Positions 1 to 5,823 of a stretch of 5,823 nt of DNA are shown here, piece by piece; position 1 is the stretch's first letter; each line of letters opens with the position of its first letter. This DNA is from Candidatus Hydrogenedentota bacterium (GTDB lineage Bacteria; Hydrogenedentota; Hydrogenedentia; Hydrogenedentales; SLHB01): the NCBI GenBank assembly GCA_016934125.1, contig JAFGTL010000622.1:1-5823 (forward strand). Direction: 5' to 3'. The position numbers and the translations under genes are program-made. The notes under the pieces were generated by a model that was not told where the DNA came from, made no database searches, and worked only from the letters and a program-made list of their open reading frames with translations.

Positions 1-1
1 G

Positions 2-1954
2 GCCATTGGCCTGCTGGTGGACAACTCGATTGTGGTGATGGAGAACATCCTGCGTTACAACAAGCTCGGGTTCGATCCGGTAGAGAGCGCCCGCCGGGGC
101 GCCGAGGAGGTGGGGCTGGCCATCACGGCCGCGACACTGACGACCATCGTCGTGTTCATCCCGGTGTTCTACATGGAGGTGAGCGAGCTCAACATCTACA
201 TGCGCGAATTCTCGATCCCGGTGACGGTGTCGCTGGCGGCGAGCCTGGTGGTGTCGCTGACGGTGATTCCGCTGGCGGCGAGCCGGCTCCGGCATCTGGG
301 GCGAAGCCACGACGAGCCGCGGGGGGATGCGGGGCGGCTCAGGAGGATGTATCGCTCGATTCGGGGGCGGTTCCATCCACTTCGGTGGCTGATATCGTCG
401 TATATCGAGGCGCTGGACTGGGCGGTTCGCTGGCGGCTGGCGTGTGTGGTCGCGGTGGCGGTTCTGGCCGTGGTGACGTTTCTGATTCCGTTCCGGCGGG
501 TGGGGATGCAGACGCTGCCGAGCGTGGACTGGCGCCGGGTGGAGATCCGGGTGCGGCTGGCCCAAAACTACGACTGGCCCCATGCGGAGCGGATCTTCAA
601 GGCCATCGAGTCCGTCGTAGACAGCCAGCGGGAGCGACTGGGCGTGCAGAACATCTACGTCAGCCCGGGGACGCGGGGCGGGATCGTGCGGGTGTATCTG
701 CGCCGTTCCGGCGACGGGGCCCCTGGGGAATCGTCTCTGTGCACGACAGAGGAAGTGGGCGCGATCCTCCGCGAGCAGTTGCCGACGCTGCTGCCAGGCG
801 GCGAGATCAACATCGACGTGGTGAAATCGGCCGGGGGCGCGGGCGCCCGGACGGCCGAGGTGCGGGTGTGCGGCGAAGACATCCGGCTGTTGACGGAATA
901 CGCAGAGCGGTTCAAGTACCTCATGGCGACGCTGCCGGACGTGACGGAGGTGACAACGGATCTGGACGCCGGAGACGAGGAGATTCAGCTTCGGATCGAT
1001 GAGCCGCTCGCCGCGGAGGAGGGTATCCCGGCGTTGGGGGTGGCGCGCGCCGTGGACTTCGCGCTACGGGGCACGCGGGTGTTCTACATGAAGGATGGGA
1101 TCGAGGAGGTGCCGGTGAAAGCCCGGTTGCAGGGCGATGACCGCCGGGATCTGGGAGACTTGGACAACGTGTCGCTGGTGAGCCCGTCGGGGGCGCTGGT
1201 GCCGATCAACCGGCTGGTGAGGAAGGAGAAGGCCGAGACGCCGGGGGCGCTCAAGCGGGTGGACGGCAAGAACGTGGTGCGGGTGGTGGCGAACGTGGCC
1301 ACGGACGATCTGGCGGCGTTCAAGCGGCAATTGGAGGGGCTGATCGCGTCGTTCCGCATGGAGCGCGGCTACGAGATTCAGCAGGGCGAGCGGCTCGACG
1401 AGTTGGAGGTGAGCGCGCGCAATTTCACCCGCGCGCTGGTGATGGCCATCGTGCTCATCTACCTGGTAATGGGGGCGTTGTTCGAGTCGTATCTGCTGCC
1501 CTTGTCGATCCTGACGTCCGTGCCGCTGGCGTTCATCGGGGTGTATTGGAGCATGTATCTGACGGACACGTCGATGGACATCATCTCGTTGATCGGGGCG
1601 ATCCTGATGTGCGGCGTGGTGGTGAACAACGCGATTGTGCTCGTGGATCACATCAACCTGCTCCGGAAGCAGGGGCGTGAGCGGCGGGATGCGGTGCTTC
1701 AGGCGGGGCGGGATCGATCGCGCCCGGTGATGATGACGGCGCTGACGACGATTCTGGGGTGCCTGCCGCTGGCCATCGGGGCCGGGATCGGCGACATGTC
1801 GTTCAGCAGCCTCGGGCGGACGTTGATCGGCGGGCTCACGGCATCGACGCTGCTGACGCTGTTCGTGGTGCCGGTGTTCTACACGCTGATCGACGATTTG
1901 CGGGCGTGGTTCCTGGCGTTCTTCGGTGACGTGGCGCGGGCACGGCAGCGGTAG
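2..1954 (+). CDS. RND-family (HAE1/AcrB-like) efflux transporter permease, 5'-truncated by window edge
   Basis: This is the inner-membrane pump of a proton-driven RND export system. The first in-frame codons (from base 2) already encode helix 4, with the family motif GLLVDNSIVVMEN at fragment residues 3-15, so about 400 N-terminal residues lie outside the window; the GTG at 17 is internal. Visible parts in order are: helices 4-6 (about 1-95), a basic cytoplasmic linker, helix 7 (about 144-164), the second periplasmic porter/docking block (about 165-470), and helices 8-12 (about 475-632). The C-terminal repeat of the motif is GVVVNNAIVLVDHIN (538-552), followed by RSRPVMMTALTTILG (572-586). 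Compared with AcrB, the Asp407 position is kept (D7), Asp408 is Asn (N8), Lys940 is Asn (N542), and Arg971 and Thr978 appear kept (R572, T579). This pattern is common in the non-AcrB HAE branch. No adaptor or outer-membrane channel gene is visible; they may lie upstream. Substrate cannot be inferred. The frame is intact to TAG. Confidence 0.95.
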   Translation, partial: AIGLLVDNSIVVMENILRYNKLGFDPVESARRGAEEVGLAITAATLTTIVVFIPVFYMEVSELNIYMREFSIPVTVSLAASLVVSLTVIPLAASRLRHLGRSHDEPRGDAGRLRRMYRSIRGRFHPLRWLISSYIEALDWAVRWRLACVVAVAVLAVVTFLIPFRRVGMQTLPSVDWRRVEIRVRLAQNYDWPHAERIFKAIESVVDSQRERLGVQNIYVSPGTRGGIVRVYLRRSGDGAPGESSLCTTEEVGAILREQLPTLLPGGEINIDVVKSAGGAGARTAEVRVCGEDIRLLTEYAERFKYLMATLPDVTEVTTDLDAGDEEIQLRIDEPLAAEEGIPALGVARAVDFALRGTRVFYMKDGIEEVPVKARLQGDDRRDLGDLDNVSLVSPSGALVPINRLVRKEKAETPGALKRVDGKNVVRVVANVATDDLAAFKRQLEGLIASFRMERGYEIQQGERLDELEVSARNFTRALVMAIVLIYLVMGALFESYLLPLSILTSVPLAFIGVYWSMYLTDTSMDIISLIGAILMCGVVVNNAIVLVDHINLLRKQGRERRDAVLQAGRDRSRPVMMTALTTILGCLPLAIGAGIGDMSFSSLGRTLIGGLTASTLLTLFVVPVFYTLIDDLRAWFLAFFGDVARARQR

Positions 1955-1973
1955 CCGGCGTCCTCAGAGCCGG
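1955..1973. terminator. Weak inverted repeat in the convergent intergenic gap
   Basis: CCGGC (1955-1959) and GCCGG (1969-1973) can pair around a 9-nt loop immediately after the RND stop codon. The right arm falls inside the last codons of the opposing acyltransferase-like gene. The two genes converge with only 9 bp between stops, so some termination signal is expected here. However, the stem is only 5 bp and no T-run follows on either strand, so this is a weak candidate at best. Confidence 0.2.
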
Positions 1974-3112
1974 AACACGATGTTCTTCTTGTCGAGGAAC
2001 AGGGCGATACCGGCGAGCACCGCGAGGGGCAGGACGCCGACGAGGATCATGGCGACGACGGGATAGGCGAGGAGGAAGGGCTTGGAGAACAGGCGGGCGT
2101 ACATGTCGCCGACGAAGAAGGTGAGGATGAACATGAGCAGGAGATTCCGGCCGTACTCGGTGAGCACGGGGATCCGGTAGCCGATGCGGCCGAAGCAGTA
2201 GAAGCAGGACAGCAGCAGGCCGGCGAAGGCTACGGACAGGAACACGAGGGACAGGTTGACGTCGTGGTGTTCGGCGGGCTGGAGCCAGTCGACGCAGTAG
2301 CACCCGATCAGGGAGAGCAGCACCGCGGGGAGGATGCGGCTGCGGAACACGGCGTCGAGGTCGTCGCGCCCGTCGCGGATCCACTGGGCGAAACAGGTGC
2401 CGACGATGGCGAGGGTGGCGTGGTTCACCGAGATGAAGGGGAACAGGGGCAGCCCGAGGACACTGTCATCGCTGGTGTAGTGGTTGAAAAGGGGAAGGGC
2501 GAACAGGACGGCGTGGACGAGGGCGATGAGCGCGGCGAGCCGAAGGCGGGAGTTCGCATCGCGGAAGAGGGCGATGGCTACATAGGCGGCGAAGGAGCCG
2601 ATGGCCAGGTTGGCGAAGGTGGCGCGGTAGATGAGGGAATGCCAATCGCAGTGGCCGTCCGTAAGGAATGGGATGAGTCCGTCGGAGACGGCCGCCAGGA
2701 GGTAGAGGGCGGCGACGCGCCGGAAGGCGTAGAAGAATGCACTGCGGCCGCCCCGCTTCCTGAGCCGGCTCGTGAAGGCGATATAGCCGGTGAAGCCGAT
2801 GAGGAACATGAACACCTGCTGGCCCGCGTCGATGAGGGTGAGCAGGGCGGGCTCGGCCTTGACGTAGCAGAACCCGTGGTTCAGGAAGGTAGGGCCGACG
2901 ACGGGCTCGCCGGTGATGACATTGCCGGAAAGGGGCCAAGTCAGCACGGATATGGCCAGGAGCACGCCGATGAATCCGCGGGACTGATCGAGCCAGTCGT
3001 AGCGTTGGTGTAGGGGTTCTTTGACGCCGACGGGCTGTTCCTGCGCCGTCAATCGGGTGATCGCTTCCTCTGGCACTCCTGCGTCCCTCTCGACTTCCGC
3101 CGTTCTCAGCAT
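1964..3112 (-). CDS. Polytopic membrane protein, DUF5009/HGSNAT-like acyltransferase family (putative)
   Basis: The 382-residue product (ATG at 3112) has a hydrophilic N-terminus of about 40 residues followed by roughly ten hydrophobic helices. These lie at approximately 44-61, 98-114, 128-149, 165-184, 192-209, 222-242, 258-275, 286-306, 322-338 and 345-372. The first helix begins with YDWLDQSRGFIGVLLA (38-53), which resembles the LD-x-x-RG opening of the DUF5009/heparan-alpha-glucosaminide N-acetyltransferase group. Other family-like pieces are DAGQQVFMFLIGFTGY (95-110), the paired arginines after helix 2 (R131, R132) and YGRNLLLMFIL (320-330). Known members move acyl groups across or at the membrane onto sugars. 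His79 (in NHG) is a candidate acyl-carrying histidine, but its spacing to the DxxxxVF segment is longer than I expect for HGSNAT, so activity is uncertain. The frame is open upstream to a TTG at 3253, but that extension is Arg/Gly/Pro-rich and non-membrane, unlike real coding sequence. ATG 3112 has no clear Shine-Dalgarno, whereas GTG at 3076 has GAGAGG nine bases before it and would give 370 residues. The gene is probably monocistronic from the promoter at 3265-3293. Confidence 0.75.
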   Translation of the reverse strand: MLRTAEVERDAGVPEEAITRLTAQEQPVGVKEPLHQRYDWLDQSRGFIGVLLAISVLTWPLSGNVITGEPVVGPTFLNHGFCYVKAEPALLTLIDAGQQVFMFLIGFTGYIAFTSRLRKRGGRSAFFYAFRRVAALYLLAAVSDGLIPFLTDGHCDWHSLIYRATFANLAIGSFAAYVAIALFRDANSRLRLAALIALVHAVLFALPLFNHYTSDDSVLGLPLFPFISVNHATLAIVGTCFAQWIRDGRDDLDAVFRSRILPAVLLSLIGCYCVDWLQPAEHHDVNLSLVFLSVAFAGLLLSCFYCFGRIGYRIPVLTEYGRNLLLMFILTFFVGDMYARLFSKPFLLAYPVVAMILVGVLPLAVLAGIALFLDKKNIVFRL

Positions 3113-3151
3113 ATCGTGCGGCCACGCCCACGGCGGATCGAGTTCATGGCC

Positions 3152-3166
3152 GGCCGCCCCGCGGCC
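3152..3166. repeat. Perfect short hairpin in the leader of the acyltransferase-like gene
   Basis: GGCCGC-CCC-GCGGCC forms a perfect 6-bp, all G/C stem with a 3-nt loop, 40-54 bases upstream of the ATG at 3112. If transcription starts from the promoter at 3265-3293, this hairpin lies in a 5' leader of about 145 nt. No T-run follows it on the minus strand, so it is not a convincing terminator. In such G+C-rich DNA it may be a chance structure. Confidence 0.3.
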
Positions 3167-3223
3167 CCCCGGAAGGACGCCGCCACTGTCGCGCCGGGTG
3201 TGTCCGTGCGTGAGCCGATGGCG

Positions 3224-3300
3224 CCGTCGGGCACACGTCTCCACCCGGGGCAATTCACCTGGGTATTGTACCGTCGGGCGCGCGGTTTGTCACCGTCGGG
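3224..3300 (-). repeat. Three direct copies of CCCGACGG around the promoter
   Basis: Read on the minus strand, CCCGACGG occurs at 3300-3293, 3278-3271 and 3231-3224. The first two extend to CCCGACGGT and start 22 bp apart, close to two helical turns. One copy overlaps the edge of the -35 hexamer and the other fills the spacer up to the -10. The third copy is downstream, in the presumed leader, offset 47 bp from the second. The placement would suit an operator for a repressor, but that is inference, and short G+C-rich octamers recur by chance. Confidence 0.35.
3265..3293 (-). promoter_or_regulatory. Sigma70-like promoter for the acyltransferase-like gene
   Basis: On the minus strand the sequence reads GTGACA (3293-3288), a spacer of exactly 17 bp (3287-3271), then TACAAT (3270-3265). 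Each hexamer differs from consensus TTGACA/TATAAT by one base, and this A/T-containing pair stands out in an otherwise very G+C-rich gap. Transcription would start near 3257-3259, giving a leader of about 145 nt before ATG 3112, or an almost leaderless message if the TTG at 3253 were used. Nothing else in the 266-bp gap looks like a core promoter. Confidence 0.55.
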
Positions 3301-3330
3301 GCCGACGCGCGCACCCCGAGGCGCGGAAGA

Positions 3331-3344
3331 CGCAGCAAGCTGCG
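3331..3344 (-). terminator. Possible weak intrinsic terminator after the accB-accC-amaP unit
   Basis: CGCAGCAAGCTGCG is a perfect inverted repeat; with a realistic 4-nt loop it gives a 5-bp G/C-rich stem. On the minus strand it is followed by TCTTCC, a short pyrimidine stretch rather than a true T-run. It sits 35 bp past the stop of the AmaP-like gene and upstream of the next gene's promoter, where a terminator would be expected. The stem is short and the tail poor, so it may be only a partial or rho-assisted stop. Confidence 0.3.
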
Positions 3345-3378
3345 GGGGAATCGGGCAGCGTCAGATGCCTTCGGCCCG

Positions 3379-4137
3379 TCACGGCATGAGGCCGTAGCCG
3401 CCCTCGCCGGTGTCGGATTCATCGGAATCATCATCCGATTCGTCGTCCTGGAGGGGCTCAGGCTCCCGTTCGTCGTCGGACTCGCGGGCATCCGAGGCCG
3501 GCTCGAGTTCGAGGGGCCGGCCCGGCAGGGCATCGTCGTCGCGCTCCCAGCGGGACAGGGCCGGGGCGGCGGTTTGGGCCGGTTCCGACGCGTCGACGGC
3601 GAGGTCTTCGGGTTCGTCGCGATCATCGAGGCGGATGGCGCTGATGTTGAGATCGACGGAGGCGACCTCGCCGATGCCGAGGATCTGCCGGGCGTGGTCG
3701 GCGATCTTCTCGCTGAGTTCGCTGGCCATCTCGCGGATGCCCTCTCCGGCCGCCTTGTGCACGGCCGCGTCGGCGGTGATCCGCACCTTGCGATCGCTGT
3801 CGTCGGGCAGGAGCTTGATGGTGATACTGCGGACTTCGGGGAGCCGCTTCAGCGACTTGGCGAGACTGGCTTCGACGGGTTCGAGGTGGACGGAACTGCT
3901 CCCTTGGGGGGTCGGAAAGGAGATCTCCTTCCTGCGGGGGCGCCTGCGGGCGGGGAGAAGGCCGGCAATGGCCACGAGCACGAGGATGCAGCCCGCGATG
4001 ACGCGAATGATGGTGCTATCGGGCACCGTCTCGAGCAAGATGACGATGTCCTTGAGACTGTAGATGGCGAGGAGGATTCCGGCGAGGGCGATGACGAGAC
4101 ACAGGAGTTTGAGGAGGAGGTTCTGGAAGATTCGCAT
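3379..4137 (-). CDS. amaP: AmaP-like membrane-anchored alkaline-shock (Asp23/Gls24-type) protein with acidic tail
   Basis: The 252-residue product begins RIFQNLLLKLLCLVIA, with two N-terminal membrane helices (about 7-28 and 42-61). A basic stretch, PARRRPRRK (62-70), then marks the cytoplasmic side. Residues about 72-168 form an Asp23/AmaP-like domain: a beta start (EISFPTPQGSSSVHLEP), a helix, the ITIKLLPDDSDRKVRITADA strand pair, the amphipathic helix REMASELSEKIADHARQIL, and a final VDLNISAIRL strand. In Firmicutes AmaP anchors Asp23 at the membrane as part of envelope-stress physiology. Residues 169-252 are disordered-looking and highly acidic (16 of the 27 residues at 219-245 are Asp or Glu), ending GGYGLMP; I do not recall this tail as typical of the family. 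The start is supported by AAAGGG seven bases upstream. The gene lies 57 bp after accC on the same strand with no visible terminator between, so co-transcription is likely. No separate Asp23 gene is present in the window. Family call is from sequence pattern; role here is inferred. Confidence 0.75.
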   Translation of the reverse strand: MRIFQNLLLKLLCLVIALAGILLAIYSLKDIVILLETVPDSTIIRVIAGCILVLVAIAGLLPARRRPRRKEISFPTPQGSSSVHLEPVEASLAKSLKRLPEVRSITIKLLPDDSDRKVRITADAAVHKAAGEGIREMASELSEKIADHARQILGIGEVASVDLNISAIRLDDRDEPEDLAVDASEPAQTAAPALSRWERDDDALPGRPLELEPASDARESDDEREPEPLQDDESDDDSDESDTGEGGYGLMP

Positions 4138-4144
4138 TCTGACG

Positions 4145-4150
4145 CCCTTT
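4145..4150 (-). promoter_or_regulatory. Shine-Dalgarno site of the AmaP-like gene
   Basis: AAAGGG on the minus strand ends seven bases before the ATG at 4137. It fixes this start and shows that the 57-bp gap after accC carries a translation signal. The gap shows no clear terminator or promoter. Confidence 0.6.
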
Positions 4151-4194
4151 CTGCGCCCGGCTTCAGATGGCGCGGCCTCTGCAGTGCCTATTCT

Positions 4195-5556
4195 CTAGTT
4201 CCCCTTGGGCACGAAATCGTCCAGCAGCTTGACGTCGATATCGCCGCGCTGGAAGCGGTCGCTCTTCACGACACGGGCACACAGCCGTGCGGTTGTCTTG
4301 ACGCCCTCCGTGGCGAACTCCTGGAGGGCGCCGGCAAGCCGGCCGATGGCCTCCTCGCGGGTGCGCCCGCGGGCAATCACTTTCGCGATCAACGAGTCGT
4401 AGTACCTGGGTATGTTGTAGCCGGAAAACAGGTGGCTGTCAACCCGGATGCCGGGCCCGCCGGGCACGTGGCAGCGGGAGACGAGGCCGGGCGTGGGCAC
4501 GAAGCCGTGTTCAGGATCCTCGGCACAGATGCGCGCCTCGATGGCGGCGCCGGTGGTGACGACCTCCGTGTCCTGGAGGCGTTCACCCGTGGCCAGGCGG
4601 AATTGTTCTCTGACGAGGTCGATGCCGGTGACTTCTTCGGTGACGGGATGCTCGACTTGGATGCGGGCGTTGAACTCGATGAAATAGAACTGGCCATCCG
4701 GGGCGAGGACGAACTCGGCGGTGCCGGCGTTCGTGTATCCGATGGCCTCTGCGGCGCGGACGGCGGCCTTGGCCATCTTGGTGCGCAGGGCCGTGGTGAG
4801 CCCCGGAGCGGGCGATTCCTCGATGAGCTTCTGGTGCCGGCGCTGGATGGTGCACTCGCGGTCGCCGACGGCCACGGTGGTACCGTGGTGGTCGGCGAGG
4901 ATCTGAAACTCGATGTGGCGGGCGTTCTCGACGAATTTCTCGATGTAGACGCCGCCGTCGCCGAAAGCGGACTGGGCCTCGAGGGACGCCATGCTCACGG
5001 CGTTCTGGAGGGCGACGTCGTTATGGGCGATCCGCATGCCTTTGCCGCCGCCGCCGGCGGAGGCCTTGACGAGGACGGGGAAGCCAATCTCCTTGGCGAT
5101 GGCGACGGCCCGCTTGGTGTCGGCCGCGCCCTTGGAGCCGCCGACGATGCCTTCGCTGCCGGGCACGACGGGGACGCCGGCGGCCTTGACGGTTTCGCGG
5201 CAGGCGGCCTTGTCGCCGCTGAGGGCGATGGCCTCGGGCGAGGGGCCGATGAAGCCGATGTTGCAGTCGCGGCAGACGGCGGCGAATTTGGCGTTCTCGG
5301 CGAGGAAGCCGTATCCGGGATGGATGGCGTGGGCGTCGCAGATCTCGGCGGCGGCGATGATGGCCGGGGTGTTAAGGTAGCTCTGGGCGGGGGCGGGGGG
5401 CCCGATGCAGATGCTCTCGTCTGCGAGTGACGTGTGGAGGCAGTCGTGGTCGGCGGTAGAATGGACGGCGACGGACGCGATCCCGAGTTCGCGGCAGGCG
5501 CGGATAATGCGGACGGCGATCTCGCCGCGATTTGCTATGAGGACACGTCTGAACAT
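4195..5556 (-). CDS. accC: Biotin carboxylase subunit of acetyl-CoA carboxylase (AccC)
   Basis: AccC uses ATP and bicarbonate to carboxylate the biotin on AccB, the first half-reaction of acetyl-CoA carboxylase in the cytoplasm. The 453 residues match the usual length (E. coli has 449). The order is an N-terminal biotin-carboxylase domain starting FRRVLIANRGEIAVRII (2-18) with HPGYGFLAEN (79-88), an ATP-grasp domain with KASAGGGGKGMR (164-175), and a C-terminal domain with IEARICAEDPEHGF (339-352). By alignment to the E. coli enzyme the key residues are all present: K116, K164, H214 (in ARHIEFQ), K243 (HQKLIEESPAP), the metal ligands E281, E294 and N296, catalytic R298, E302 and R342. The usual FIEMNTRIQVEHP reads FIEFNARIQVEHP here, a mild change that spares the catalytic residues. 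The ATG lies 4 bp after the accB stop, with only a weak GAG as ribosome site, so translational coupling to accB is likely. The accA and accD transferase genes are not in the window. Confidence 0.97.
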   Translation of the reverse strand: MFRRVLIANRGEIAVRIIRACRELGIASVAVHSTADHDCLHTSLADESICIGPPAPAQSYLNTPAIIAAAEICDAHAIHPGYGFLAENAKFAAVCRDCNIGFIGPSPEAIALSGDKAACRETVKAAGVPVVPGSEGIVGGSKGAADTKRAVAIAKEIGFPVLVKASAGGGGKGMRIAHNDVALQNAVSMASLEAQSAFGDGGVYIEKFVENARHIEFQILADHHGTTVAVGDRECTIQRRHQKLIEESPAPGLTTALRTKMAKAAVRAAEAIGYTNAGTAEFVLAPDGQFYFIEFNARIQVEHPVTEEVTGIDLVREQFRLATGERLQDTEVVTTGAAIEARICAEDPEHGFVPTPGLVSRCHVPGGPGIRVDSHLFSGYNIPRYYDSLIAKVIARGRTREEAIGRLAGALQEFATEGVKTTARLCARVVKSDRFQRGDIDVKLLDDFVPKGN

Positions 5557-5560
5557 CGCG

Positions 5561-5823
5561 TTACTCGAGGGGGCGCACCGCGAACAGGGGCTGACTGAAC
5601 TCGACGGGTTCCCCGTTTTCCACCAAGACGCGGACGATCTCGGCCGGGAACTTGGCGGTGACTTCGTTCATGAGTTTCATGGCTTCGACGATGCACACGG
5701 TATCGTCGGCGGCGACGGTGGAGCCGGGCTCGACGAAGGGGGGCGCGCCGGGGCTCGGCGCGACGTAGAACACGCCCACCATGGGGGAATCGATGGTTTG
5801 GAGGCCGTCCTCGACTTCGAGGA
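5561..5823 (-). CDS. accB: Biotin carboxyl carrier protein of acetyl-CoA carboxylase (AccB), 5'-truncated by window edge
   Basis: Only the C-terminal 86 residues are visible; the frame continues through the right edge, so the ATG at 5782 is internal. The fragment begins LEVEDGLQTIDSPMVGVFYV and forms a complete biotinyl/lipoyl domain. The biotin-accepting lysine is in EAMKLMNE (46-53, K49, codon 5677-5675). The segment FYVAPSPGAPPF (18-29) corresponds to the 'thumb' insertion (FYRTPSPDAKAF in E. coli) that marks AccB rather than other biotin or lipoyl domains. The Ala/Pro-rich linker and N-terminal dimer part lie outside. The protein carries carboxyl-biotin between AccC and the carboxyltransferase. 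The stop is 4 bp before accC, as in the classic accBC operon. The promoter is not in the window. Confidence 0.96.
   Translation of the reverse strand, partial: LEVEDGLQTIDSPMVGVFYVAPSPGAPPFVEPGSTVAADDTVCIVEAMKLMNEVTAKFPAEIVRVLVENGEPVEFSQPLFAVRPLE

Noticed and set aside
17..19. GTG at base 17 as the start of the RND gene
   Set aside because: The upstream in-frame codons encode AIGLL, which completes the conserved helix-4 motif, so the gene simply continues past the left edge.
385..1002. A 205-codon overlapping frame inside the RND gene
   Set aside because: The translation is Arg/Gly/Ala-rich and unstructured, and the RND frame is uninterrupted across the same bases.
2264..3013. A 249-codon plus-strand open frame opposite the acyltransferase-like gene
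   Set aside because: The product is Gly/Glu/Asp/Val low-complexity, while the minus strand gives coherent transmembrane helices; it is a shadow frame.
3021..3397. Plus-strand open frames crossing the gap between the acyltransferase-like and AmaP-like genes
   Set aside because: They overlap the ends of both real genes, are Arg/Pro/Ser-rich without recognisable features, and run against the promoter found on the minus strand.
3413..3480. Trinucleotide-like repetition (TCG/TCA/GAT) that looked like a microsatellite
   Set aside because: It is explained by the Asp/Glu/Ser codons of the acidic tail of the AmaP-like protein; no exact tandem unit is maintained.
3574..5430. A 618-codon open frame on the plus strand, antisense to accC and the AmaP-like gene
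   Set aside because: It is opposite two clearly recognised genes, and its product is a Gly/Asp/Ala-rich string with no domain or membrane pattern. Long antisense frames are expected opposite G/C-ending codons in G+C-rich genes.

Overview
The window is a G+C-rich bacterial stretch with five genes, two of them cut by the window edges. One gene lies on the plus strand (left) and four on the minus strand (middle and right). An RND-type envelope exporter suggests a bacterium with a Gram-negative-style double membrane. The accB-accC pair followed by an AmaP/Asp23-like membrane protein is an arrangement best known from Firmicutes (accB-accC-yqhY). Together with the multi-pass acyltransferase-like protein, this loosely suggests a PVC/Planctomycetota- or Hydrogenedentota-like lineage. 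That taxonomic guess is weak and rests on gene content only.

Layout: bases 2-1954 (+) hold the C-terminal 650 residues of an RND transporter, running from transmembrane helix 4 to the natural stop. After a 9-bp convergent gap comes a minus-strand gene (3112-1964) for a polytopic membrane protein resembling the DUF5009/heparan-alpha-glucosaminide N-acetyltransferase group. A 266-bp non-coding gap (3113-3378) follows. It contains a good sigma70-like promoter for that gene, short direct repeats over the promoter and two small hairpins. Next, reading leftward from the right edge, are accB (3' part, 5823-5561), accC (5556-4195) and an AmaP-like gene (4137-3379). They are spaced 4 and 57 bp apart and probably form one transcription unit.

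Function: AccB (biotin carboxyl carrier) and AccC (biotin carboxylase) are the first half-reaction of acetyl-CoA carboxylase, the committed step of fatty-acid synthesis. The AmaP-like protein has two N-terminal membrane helices, an Asp23-like domain and a very acidic tail. Its position suggests an envelope or lipid-synthesis link, which is inference. The RND gene and the acyltransferase-like gene are separate units with no visible functional tie to acc beyond the envelope theme. No RNA gene, CRISPR array, insertion sequence or phage feature was seen. The most interesting points are the accBC-amaP linkage, the acidic tail and the repeat-decorated promoter; otherwise the window looks ordinary.
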